Positions 25,117 to 35,101 of a stretch of DNA of 64,000 nucleotides are shown piece after piece (positions within the stretch are counted from its first letter, which is position 1; every line of letters begins with the position of its first letter). Made by a program: the position numbers and the translations under genes. Location: the NCBI GenBank assembly GCA_018343915.1, contig JABRWF010000006.1, positions 62,001 through 126,000 on the forward strand, written 5' to 3'. The notes below the pieces were generated by a model that saw nothing but the letters and a program-made list of their open reading frames with translations, had not been told where the DNA came from and did not search any database. The stretch comes from Agroathelia rolfsii. Taxonomy: Eukaryota > Basidiomycota > Agaricomycetes > Amylocorticiales > Amylocorticiaceae.

Positions 25117-26023
25117 TCAGGCAGCGACAGCATGCTGTGCCGGCATATGCCTTGTGTGTTGCGAGAATGGGATTGGGAACGCATTAATGATTTCAGCGAC
25201 GCTCGGCAGCGTAAATTCCCTGCTGCGTTGTTTTTGTGGGACGGGAATCGGCTTGGAAGCCGATTTGACTGGTGCAAATGAGGGCTCCTCAAATTCGGGT
25301 GTTAGTACGTCGTCGTCGCTCGACGTCAGTGTTGACGAGGCAGACATAGGGCTGGATGGTGCCAATTCGGGCACAGCCAGGTGTGAATGATGAGAGGAGC
25401 CAGACGATGGCTGATGATGGTGATGATGGTGAGGGCGGGCGGTGGCATGGCGTTTTTGATCGTGGAATTGGACGAGACGACGGGGGGGAGCATTGAGAGC
25501 AGAAAGGAAAGGGTGATGAGCCAGGATGGCATCCTCGCTGATAGACAGTTCCCAATCGAGGACCTCGAGGAATTCCCGTTCGATACGGCCGACATCGCGT
25601 TTGCCAAAGACACCTGTGCACATGGCCCAGTGAACGTTGCGTAGAGTAGAATCGTTGGTGTACTGAAGAGAGAATCCATTGATGAGTGCCCCATATCAAC
25701 CAAAAGCAGAAATGAATATATCTACCTTGCTGGCCACCATCAGGGCGCCCAAGAAGACACGTTCGAGAGCCCATTCCTCCAAGGCGATGTGGAGATGAGG
25801 CTTAGCCCGATCAATGTATACAAGGGTGGAGAGGAGAGTTGCCATTGAGACCTCGGCACGGGTAATGACGTTGTCGACGAAGAGAGCGAATTGGCTCTCG
25901 AGAGTCTGGCGCTTAGCAGATCGACCGCGAGAGGTGGATGGGCGATTCATGGCATAGTCGACGGTATCGACGACGCAATCGATGACATAATCTATACGAT
26001 GAGGATTAGGACATGCTAAAGCT

Positions 26024-26064
<41 letters not shown>

Positions 26065-26165
26065 CACTTACCAAGGACAGGCCTGGAGATCTTCATGTCG
26101 ACCAGCTCAAGGACGGCAGGCGAGTGTGAGCTGGGATGGACGAGAGAAGCGGGATGGTAGAGCAT
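25117..26165 (-). CDS. PHO80/PCL-type cyclin
   Basis: Starts MLYHPASLVHPSS at 26165. The N-terminal two thirds form a cyclin box of the Pho80/Pcl type: DNVITRAEVSMATLLSTLVY, IDRAKPHL, RVFLGALMVASKYTND, NVHWAMCTGVFGKRDVGRIE and REFLEVLDWELSIS. These cyclins activate Pho85-like CDKs in phosphate, glycogen and polarity control. The C-terminal ~120 residues are disordered, with a run of six His, Ser-rich stretches and a short basic end. There are three exons, and the first intron (about 25992-26068) contains a (CT)n tract on the coding strand. It is about 300 residues. It sits alone between two gene-poor regions. The exact cyclin subtype is not determinable. Confidence 0.85.
26031..26061. repeat. 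(GA)n microsatellite in cyclin intron 1
   Basis: About 30 bases of perfect GA repeat, which reads as a polypyrimidine (CT)n tract in the transcript direction, within the first intron of the cyclin gene. Confidence 0.85.
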
Positions 26166-27121
26166 TGCTAAAGTAAAGGAGGAGGATGGCAATGGGAGAG
26201 AGATGGAGGGGCGGGCGGTGTGGGAGGCCAAGGGGAGATGAAGGGGAGGATATATACATGTCGGGCAATAAGATGGCAGAGCAGCAGCAGCAGCAGCTTA
26301 GTGTGTAGTCATCGAGAGAGACATTGGCACTGCGGCCGGCGTTGGCACATCGAGCAGCAGTCAAGGCCAGATCTGCCCCATCAGATCCTCCCGCTCCTCC
26401 GGCTCCGATCGATCCTCTTGCCCTTCTTGGCAAGCCCGCCCGTGTCAGCGTCCCTGACTCACCCATCCGAGTTTCCTTTTCCCTTTTCCGGCTTAATTCG
26501 GCCTCTTTCCTTTTTCGCTTCCTCCTCACCACACTGCCAGCCAGCCTACGCCAGAAACGTGTGCTATGTATGGCCTTCTTTACTGCTGCTCCTCCTGCGT
26601 TCTACTGCTGCTCGCCAATACCCTGCTTCTTGCATGCAGAAGAACATGTCCTGCTGCGCTGCTTGCTATTGTTGCTGCTGCCGTCAGCAGCATTGGCACG
26701 TTCTTCTGCCGTGCCGCTCAACACGCTCACGGCGGCGCAACGTAGTTAGGTGACCGGGACGGATTGCCGACGAGTCAGAGAGCCCCGAGTGGCCTGAGAG
26801 AGGCGCCTCTCCCTGACACGCTGACGAGTCATCATTCCCGTCGGCCTGGCTCAGAGCACAGCTAAGCTAAGCTGCTTTACTTGCTAAGCGTCCGGCCAAG
26901 AAATCTCGCAATTAACTCCACTCCCTTTCTCATCTCATTGGCTTCATCAGTTAGACAATGGCCGACTGAACGCTGACATCTTCGTTCTAGCTACAGCGGC
27001 TGTATGCGCACACCCCTCTTGCGTCCTTGCCTTGCATGGACGCGTTGTTCTACTTTTAGTTGTTCTATCGATTCTTCATGTAATAATAAAATATACTAGT
27101 CTATGTCTACATATGTACATC

Positions 27122-27439
27122 TTATGCCATAGGTGTGTCCACTCCTGGCATACTGCCTGTCTGGATGGCACGCCGCCTTCCCTTCTTCTGGTTGCGCGCC
27201 TGTGATGTCGTCCTATGGCCGTGCGGTGGCGTCGTCCGCTTGCTTTCTCCTGGCCAGGAATAGTAGCGGGCCTCGATGACCACGTTATGCTGTAATAGGT
27301 GCTGGGCGCTCGATGCCCCAACGCTTATCACACATGTATCATCATCGACTATTACCCACAATTGATTTCCACCCACTCGTGACGGGCGGGCGACTTGGCC
27401 CCTCCCGCCGCTGGAGGCTGTCCATGGCAACTGTAACAA
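27122..27439 (-). CDS. Candidate small exon, unrecognised product
   Basis: An open minus-strand frame of about 100 codons begins just after a splice-acceptor-like TTTGTTACAG. It contains GNQLWVIVDDDTCVISVG, VVIEARYYSWPGES and a basic end (NQKKGRRRAIQ) before a stop. No family is recognised and no partner exon is established. It could be a chance frame. Confidence 0.2.
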   Translation of the reverse strand: MLQLPWTASSGGRGQVARPSRVGGNQLWVIVDDDTCVISVGASSAQHLLQHNVVIEARYYSWPGESKRTTPPHGHRTTSQARNQKKGRRRAIQTGSMPGVDTPMA

Positions 27440-29613
27440 AATGTTGCAGTCAGGGAAGCATTAACATGTTCACATCTATTTTTTTCTCATCTCCCTCATA
27501 GGCAGGTGCGTTTCTCGGCAACATCGTCACCCTTTCATTTTCTCGTTGTTTTATTATTATTACCATTATTATTATCATTATTATTTTGTTTTACTCCTTC
27601 CTTTGAGCCTGTTACAACTAGACTCCCTACCACCCGAATTCAGGATGCTTGCCGTCGTTAGAGATTTTTCATAATGCATCATCATCTCATCCCATACCCA
27701 TGCTTGGTTGTCGTACCGTTTCGTCTCGGTCGGTCGCACAACTGTCCCGTAGTCTATAACTTGATTGTTTTATTCCCCCCCCCCCCTCCTCTTCGCACAT
27801 TTCCTTTCTGCGGCGTTTGCGCCGCTCACGCCCGACGCGTTAGTCAATTTTGTCAACTTCTGGATACCGGCCTTCGGTCCGACCATTTCAATCCTGCTCA
27901 CCCAATCGCTTCCCTTACCCACTTCTTTCCCTCGCGTCGTCTTTGTCATGACCGGGCGTTCTCGCGTTCTCGCTGACCCAGCAGCCGCTCTAACAGAACA
28001 ACTCCAGTACCTCCGCCTAAGGTGCAATTAGTCAACTGCTATGGCCACTTAGTACTAGGTCTCGTGTTCCCGCTCCACCACAATTGTATACACTATGCAG
28101 TTGCTAGAATATTACTTTAGTTTTCTCTTCTTGCCTTAACCTACAGAAGCTCATAGTGCTGCATACGCCCTATAGCTCGCCTATTTATTTAATTATTTGT
28201 TAAATAACCGGAAGCTTTGTCTCTGTCAGTGTATTCGGTCAGCATAATAAAACACCCCTATATGAGAATCATCTCTTTCGATTTGTATTAGACCAACTAA
28301 CTAGTCCTCGATATGTGCCGGCCGCTGGCACGATGGCCCGATGATGACGATGTGTGATCCGCAGCGCATGGGCAGAAGAAGGAACAGACGACGCAGCTCA
28401 TGACGTCGACGCAAGGGTCTAAGCCTGGCCAACCTGTAGCCGTGCCCATGCCCCTCCGTGCGATCTGCGGGGGAGAAATGAATCTGTATTTGGAGCGGCT
28501 GTCCGACGATTTCTCTGCCCCAGTCCCGATCGGAAGAGGTCGTTAGGCGCTGCATCATCAGCGTCATTGAACCTCAAGGTGGGTACTGACATGATACATG
28601 CATAATACTACGCGAATTCCGCTGCGAAACAGTACGGTGCTCTTCTAGTGCTGTAGTATACACAGAGATTCACTGTTACAAGTATACTACTACTGTATAT
28701 GCTACTTGCCGTTGCCGATATTTGGTTTTGGACAGATGCAGATGTCATTAATGACTTCCATCAATGCCGATGCATGAGCGACATTATCGCCATCCTCAGA
28801 CTCGCTGTCAAGGCAGTTGAATACTTTCTCTTCGGACTGTTATTATAGTTCTATAGTCCATCTATCAGTTGCTATTGACTTAATATTCGCCGTGTATTGT
28901 ACCAATGCGGGGCCGTCTGAGACGGAGCTAGAGCACTCGGTCTAGGTGAATAATATCTCGTCGAATGAAATGCCAGTACTACCGATACTTACGCACCCGC
29001 TCGGCGATTGTCATAGCTTGCAATTGTTACAAAACAAGTTACAATTGATTGAAGGCCATTCAAAGCAACACTCATCATGATCTCAAAAAGGATAGACAGT
29101 TATTTTTGTGACAACCAACAGCCGATGTGGTCGATATGAAAAAAGAAGATTTTTCACCCTCCCCCGACCCCTTGTATCCAAAAATGGGTAAATACGGCGC
29201 TGTGCACATGTCAACCCGCCTTTCTCCGACTGATGACCGACTCTATCCACGTCGGGCGCGACACACGGCCGATGCACCGATGAGGTGGTATAAGTAGATG
29301 TTTTTGGTTACATTTTTTTTTTTGGTAATGATTACTGATTGAAGTTACCAAAATCCTCACTGCACTATCATCCAGCCATTCGTTCATCCATGTCTTCTCA
29401 GATACTTTATTTTCTCAGGCTGCTAGTTGGCTGTCTATATGCTTCACTCAAATGAGTTGCTCCATAGAAATAAATGTCCAGCTAAGTACTTCTAAGCAGA
29501 AGCTGTCTCGCTTTTTCGAGGGCGCTGTCCTGCACATAGGTATAGGCACAAAAAGGATCAAGCGTGTCTTCTAGGATTGATTAGCTGAGGTTCCTTCTGT
29601 GCTTCTAAACCGA

Positions 29614-29835
29614 CTAAATGATGGAACTCTCTTCCTGGGACAGCTCAGTGTCAGCACCATCGGCAGGAATACATATCGCTGATTCATCGAGGTAAGGGAC
29701 GACAGATGTTGATCCCAACACGTCCACTCGGGGCTCGATCCATCTCACAAAGAACCCAGTCCTCGAGAGCTCCGAAGGCATAAACAACATCTGGGCTTAT
29801 TTTCACTGACATTGATACTTCTCGGGCCATTGGAT
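29614..29835 (-). CDS. Candidate 3' exons of an unrecognised gene
   Basis: On the minus strand a frame reading NPMAREVSMSVKISPDVVYA and FGALEDWVL can splice over a 70-nt intron (29679-29748; GTGAGA donor, TCAG acceptor) into a short exon. That exon reads SICIPADGADTELSQEESSI and ends in a stop at 29614. The splice sites and frame agree, but upstream exons are not resolved and no family is recognised. Alternative frames in the same stretch are also open, so chance is possible. Confidence 0.2.
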
Positions 29836-30710
29836 TCTTAGTGTGCACTCTCTTTCACGGTTAAGCCTGGCGATTGCATCGCACATGAGCTGGCAATGCT
29901 ACTACGACGACACGGCATCTTCCCCTTGCTGTGCCGGTGCCGCCTCCTGGACTCCTGAACCTATACAAACTTGAATTATAAAAAGTCAATTCTGATATTC
30001 TATTTCAATGAATGCTATGTGTTGTATGAAAAAAAAAAAAACTTTCGACCTGTGAGCGCCGCTGTCACCCTGATCATGTGCCATCACCATCGTGATTCGT
30101 GCAAGTCGGCATTTTGCCACCCTGGAAGCAACCTATTTCTTTTGTCTTCACTGCTGGTTGCAATCCGACTAGGTACCGCATGAAGCTATACACTGCATGT
30201 CTAAACTATAGTAAAAAAAAAAAAAGAGATATACTCTTGAGGTACGCGCTCATATTCCGAGCTACTGTACGGCTATTTACTTACTCTTCTAGATGTTCTC
30301 TTGAACATTTTGACACTGTACTAAATATCTTCTTGAGCGCCGCCTCCTGCTATATTCACCATGTTCTAGCGAATAGTCTGATTATGATGACAATCCGATT
30401 GGTGAGGCCAACGTGACCTCAGTTGCTTCGCCCAAGAAAAGATTGTGTCTCTTGGCATGTACTTTGCACTTTACATGTACCCCGCATCAAGGTCCCGCTC
30501 ACCAATTATACCCACGACCTTCCCGATTCACAACCGGAGGTTTGGCTATCGATTACATATGTTTTTTTTTCTCATTAGGTCCGCTTACAGTATGCACCTT
30601 ACACTGCCTAATAGGCATGCCAAGTCTAAGAACCAAAAATGATGCTGATGATGCTGATGAAGCTGGTCATGGTTTCGTCGCCCACTTGAATGGCGCCACT
30701 AGTAACGCTC

Positions 30711-30883
30711 TCAGGTCTTTCTCTCTTGCATCTTTGGCTTGGGCTTGGGCTGCTCCTTGCCGGACGTCGGTAGTAGCGGATCACCGCCCATGCACTTCCC
30801 ATCTGGGGAAAATCGGCGAGCCAAGTCTTCCTTCAGCTTCCTCACTAGTCGCATTCCCATTGTCTTGGGCCTCTCGCTCGTTC

Positions 30884-30919
<36 letters not shown>

Positions 30920-31085
30920 GCGGTCTACCGGTGGCGGTGACGCGGTGGGAAGGTGGCTATACATAGATGTGGGTCGCTCGAAGGTCGAAAAGTGGGTCTT
31001 GGCGCCGCCGATCGGATAGGGCATCGTCAGCATAATCGGCATTGTCGCCATCATCAACATCCCCACTGTTATCACATTTGCACAT
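30711..31085 (-). CDS. Candidate small two-exon gene, charged protein
   Basis: From an ATG at 31085 the minus strand reads MCKCDNSGDVDDGDNADYAD and DDALSDRRRQDPLFDLRATH. A 48-nt intron would remove an in-frame TAG. The frame then continues through an (ER)n run encoded by the GA repeat into TMGMRLVRKLKEDLARRF and GKEQPKPKPKMQERKT, then stop (30711). Both sides share one frame. It would be a roughly 107-residue acidic-then-basic protein of unknown type, with low confidence because low-complexity DNA can mimic coding. Confidence 0.25.
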
Positions 31086-31272
31086 TTCCTTTCATGGAAA
31101 GAGACACAGGCACTTAGATATCCATGTGGAAGTAATTAGAATGATAAACTGTGTAATAAACAATTCAAGATTTGATAGGATGCCACTGTATTTCTCTGCT
31201 CATTCTTCCTCCACTCGGTCTTGCTAAGTTGAGTTTCTTCCCCGTGACTTCTCGCATTCACTCACGAGACCA

Positions 31273-31620
31273 TGGCCGATTCGGAGTCGTCTAACGGTGA
31301 TACCAACGATCCCTGATGAACGGGCATCCTTTCTAGGCTCAATAGTAATACACCGGGCTGTATCTCAAGTGGCCGACTCTACTGATAATAGCATTAACGG
31401 AAGTGTATGCACAACTCGGACTAGACCTTTTGTGGATGTCGCCGGTTTGCTTAATTATACTTAACCAGGCTTACAAATCCCACCTCCTGCAGAGGAGTAT
31501 TAGTCTATGTCGCTAATCGACGCAGCCTCTCGGATTTCCGTACCGGTCATGGATCTAACGGTCTACCCAGACCGTCAAACTTGGATGAATGTTACTATCG
31601 TACAGTCTCATTACACTCAC
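31273..31620 (+). other. Possible micro-gene start with good ATG context
   Basis: GAGACCATGGCC at about 31269 gives MADSESSNG. A 40-nt intron (starting GTGATACC, ending TTTCTAG) would restore a frame reading SIVIHRAVSQVADSTDNSIN. Further exons are ambiguous (one reading ends LQIPPPAEEY). This is listed because the start context and splice signals agree, but it may be chance. Confidence 0.15.
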
Positions 31621-32975
31621 TCACTCTAAAAGCGCAGGCATAGCTTCCTGTCACATACCCGAGTCTTTTTTTTTTTTTTTTTTTCCTCGCACTTTTTCAT
31701 TCGCCTTTGCTTTTTTGCCAAGCTTATGGTTCCCACTGGTAATTTAGCACGCTTGACAACGCTACATGTCGGCATGCAGCAAGAAGCAAAATGAACTGAC
31801 GCTGCACAGCTTCTTCTTACCTTTATTGAGACAATTTCGAGGAGCTCGCTTACGCTATTGTTTCTATTCATTGTTTTCATTTTTTTTTCCAGCTTTATGT
31901 ATATATATATATATTGAGATACGCGAGCTTGACGATTCATTATGAAGCACTTGCGGTTGAGTAGGAGTGTTTAAGCGGATAGTATTAGTGCTTTACAACA
32001 CCAGTTGGTAACGAACGTCGAATGAGAGCACGTCATTCAACGAGTTTTCACCCCTCAATCGTCACATTTACATATAAGAAACACATGAAAAAGAAGGAAG
32101 AAAAAGTTCACCGACGCGTTCTCATTAGATCTCATTATTTATTCTCGTTCTTCAAGTTCAGTTTCATAAACACGCTGTCCATCGGATTAGTTTCAAGTTC
32201 ACCTACGGGAAAACAATAGTTAACAATGTCGAGCGACTTCACGGATACCCCATATGTTATTCACGCTTTACGAAATTTTCTTCACATACGCGTGCCGGCC
32301 GGTCTAAGAAGAAATGCCAAAAAAAATGCTATAGTACATTTTAGTTGTGAGTAAGTACAAAGAGATAAAACATCGGTGGCCACTTATCAGGGTTCAAGTT
32401 TGCATTGCTGGTTTCGGGGCGGAAGTCCATTGTACTTTTTTCCTTGGAGTATATTTTATTATTCGGCAGCGCTGCTTGTGTCAGTTAGTAGTAGCTGCAC
32501 TCAGTACCTAATCTACTACAAGGTGTAACGGGCGTTTGAAGCTAATGTCGTCCAAGCTCTCCGTATGTTCCTCGCCGTGGATTCGCTTAAACGTGGCAAG
32601 CGCCTCGTGTTCAGGAAACAAGTCTAAAACGTATGTGCTTTTGTGAAATCATGGGGATGTAATATAATTTGAATAAAAGAACTAAAATGCATGAAGTACA
32701 AGTCTTATGAATGTAACAAGATTTTTCAAAGGCCCAAGCAAGGATGGGATATCAAGCAAATGTACAATATCAACAAAAAGAAGAAGAAACAATGGTCCAT
32801 TCAAACTTTGCATGCTTTCCTCTTCTTGCCTTATTCGGGAGGAAGTATACAATAATCGTCTCAAGATAAAACTAACGTAGTTAGCATAGCCGAGTTTTAG
32901 ACCTGCAAAGTCAAATATGACATTGGCTTGACACGAGAGACAAAAACTTACCCTACATACTCCAACATCCGTCTC

Positions 32976-34090
32976 TCAATATCTATTTTTGCTGCCCTTG
33001 GGCCGCCCTCGAGGCCGTTTAGGCGAAGACGCCTCCGCTGAAGCAACGGATACGGCAGTCCAGGCCTCCGCATCCTCCTTGCGCGGGCGTCCGCGCTTAC
33101 GTTTCGGCCGTCCCTCCGCGGCTGGTGATGCCTCATTAGGGTTTAGAGTTCGGCGGCGATCTTCAAGGAATCTTTAAAAAGGGGGCAGTAAAGAGATCGA
33201 ATTTCAGTCCGAGGGAAGTATTCTCAGGCTTGCAATCTCAGACGCACGAGGCAGCCCTTTCTTCAAGCTGAGATTGCAGGCTGGGCATGGGATCCTGGCC
33301 GAGCTCCTTGCGCAGCTTGTCTACTTCAGCCTTCGCCGTGCTGTATTCTCCATCAGTCAGAGACTGGATTTTCGCTCGCAGCTCTTCGGTTCTAAACAAG
33401 CAAAAGGGTAAGCGGCCGATATTGATATCATTATTTTATAAGCATACTCTTTATTGAGAGTGGCCTCGAAAAGATCTGCCTGAATATGATCACCCTGTGA
33501 GCTAGCACCAACAGAGAGGTGAAGGATCAGCAAACCTTGTCACGGTCTTCGTTGACCTGTGGAGATGTGAGTTGTGGCCAAAGGGAAGGGGGAAAAGACA
33601 CGTGCCTCTTGAAGACACTTCAACAATCTTTGTCTTTCGCTCTCTAATCTGATAGGATATCCATTGAGTTGCATATATGCATATAAAATGCGTAGAACGG
33701 ACTTGTTCTTTTGTTCTCGAATATCCTGGATTGCCTTCCCCCTGTCCTCTATCGAGGCGTGCGCAGACATGATACGAGCAGTGTGGAGTTGCAGAGTCAA
33801 CGCATGCTTTCTGAATAATATTCCATATTTTGCGTAAGGATTCAAGAGTGTAATTTATACAATGCATATCGAAGAGTAAATCACTTGAGCTGAGCAGTTC
33901 TGTTGAGGATAACAAGATCTTGCTGCCACTCTTCCTCCTGTTGTTTAGAGGGAACTGTTGCTGGTGTCGGCGTCACATGGCTTGGGCCTGACAGCGGTAG
34001 TTTTGCGTAATAGTATGCACCAGGATAGTTGTTCTGCGGCTGCGCGGGGGCGCTATAGCCCTGCGAGACATGGAACGTATACTGGGACAT
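32976..34090 (-). CDS. Coiled-coil protein with two C-terminal AT-hooks
   Basis: Starts MSQYTFHVSQGYSAP at 34090. The first exon is Tyr/Pro-rich. Then helical, charged segments follow (SKQQEEEWQQDLVILNRT, IEDRGKAIQDIREQKNK, SERQRLLKCLQE, TEELRAKIQSLTD, STAKAEVDKLRKELG), consistent with a coiled coil. After a final intron the protein ends with two AT-hooks (RPKRKRGRPRKE and SPKRPRGRPKGSKN). It has about six exons and 285 residues. The last intron removes a stop at 33238 and joins AAS to FLEDRRRTL in frame. One intron near 33605 may use a GC donor (GCACGT). AT-hooks bind AT-rich minor groove, so a chromatin role is likely. I do not recognise the family. Confidence 0.65.
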
Positions 34091-34190
34091 TGCGGATGCC
34101 TTGGAGGAAGAGAAAGTGTCTGTTGGGAAGTAGACAGCGGAGTTTGAACCAAGTGACTTGCTTGTCATTTCCTTACTACTTGCAATCATC
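34091..34190. promoter_or_regulatory. Compact divergent promoter (AT-hook gene / NAA20)
   Basis: Only 100 bp separate the two start codons (34090 minus, 34191 plus), so both genes must share a bidirectional promoter unless one begins further inside. No TATA box is seen in it. Confidence 0.55.
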
Positions 34191-35019
34191 ATGAGCGTCC
34201 TCAGGCCGTTCAAAGCAACTGACCTGTTCAGGTTTAACAATGTGTACGAATAATAAAAGAGAAAGAACTGAACCATGGGGATCGCTGATTTCATTTTCAT
34301 TTATTTTTCTATTATAGAAATCTCGATGTCTGGACGGAGACTGTACGTCCACCAGCGCACGAGAGTCGCACTCGACGCTGATGCCAAAAGTCCAGTATGG
34401 AGGCAACTTCTACCTCCAATATCTATCTCGATGGCCTGATCTATGCTCCGTCTTAGAGGACACAAATGGTCGCATGATGGGATATAGTGTGTTCCCCATT
34501 GTCCCACACCATTGTTTCTTGATCATTTAAAAAGATAAACTTTTCCAAACCCGCCTCTCCAGTTATTGGAAAAGCCGAGGGCCAGGGCACAGAATGGCAC
34601 GGACATATTACGGCTGTCACCGTAGCTCCTGAATATCGCCGTATAGGCGTTGCACGCAAACTGATCAATTACCTCGAGACGGTCTCGCAAGATATCTATC
34701 AAGGATACTTTGTCGATCTCTATGTTCGCTGTGCCAACTACTCTGCCTTGGATATGTACGAGGGATCTGGATACAGCGTGTACAGAAGAGTAAAGGAGTA
34801 TTATGGTAACTTGGGACTCGGAAAGGGCGGCAAGGATGAAGAAGATGCATTCGGTGGGTTTTCCGTCTTTCTGATCATTTTAGTTTATTTATTTATTTTT
34901 CAAAAAAATCAATCGAAATACATGTAGACATGCGCAAGCCTTTAGCCAGAGATCCTCATCGACGATCAGTTCGCCACAATGGGCGTGAGGTTATCGTGGC
35001 CGCACACGAAGTTTCATGA
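34191..35019 (+). CDS. NAA20: NatB N-terminal acetyltransferase catalytic subunit
   Basis: Starts MSVLRPFKATDLFRFNN at 34191 and splices to LDVWTET, then to YGGNFYLQYLSRWPDLCSVL. The GNAT core follows: GKAEGQGTEWHGHITAVTV, the acetyl-CoA loop APEYRRIGVARKL, YFVDLYVRCANYSALDMYEG, and YSVYRRVKEYYG. A last small exon reads DMRKPLARDPHRRS to a stop at 35019. The order and spacing match NAA20/Nat3, which with Naa25 acetylates N-termini beginning Met-Asp/Glu/Asn/Gln on ribosomes. It has five or six short exons and about 185 residues. The intron after the TET codons removes a stretch otherwise readable as coding. It is divergent from the AT-hook gene. Confidence 0.9.
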
Positions 35020-35101
35020 TAGTTGCAAACAATCCGTACATTAATCTAACCTCGCGTCTAATGTACATATCTAAAAAAAAAAAAACAATTTTGAGCTAAG
35101 C

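Larger units (their letters stand above)
26166..32975. other. Gene-poor region, 6.8 kb
   Basis: Upstream of the cyclin gene and downstream of the AT-hook gene. No confident gene is present. It has short simple repeats: GCA run near 26280, (CT)n at 30888-30916, T-tracts at 31667-31684, (TA)n at 31901-31914. Several small reading frames look more protein-like than the rest and are listed as low-confidence candidates (27122-27439, 29614-29835, 30711-31085, 31273-31620). The frames at 26324-26749 and 27765-28031 show nothing I recognise. Confidence 0.45.

Noticed and set aside
26107..26753. Frames of 141-177 codons just upstream of the cyclin ATG
   Set aside because: Overlap in opposite strands, driven by GCA/CT-rich sequence; probably cyclin promoter or 5' leader.
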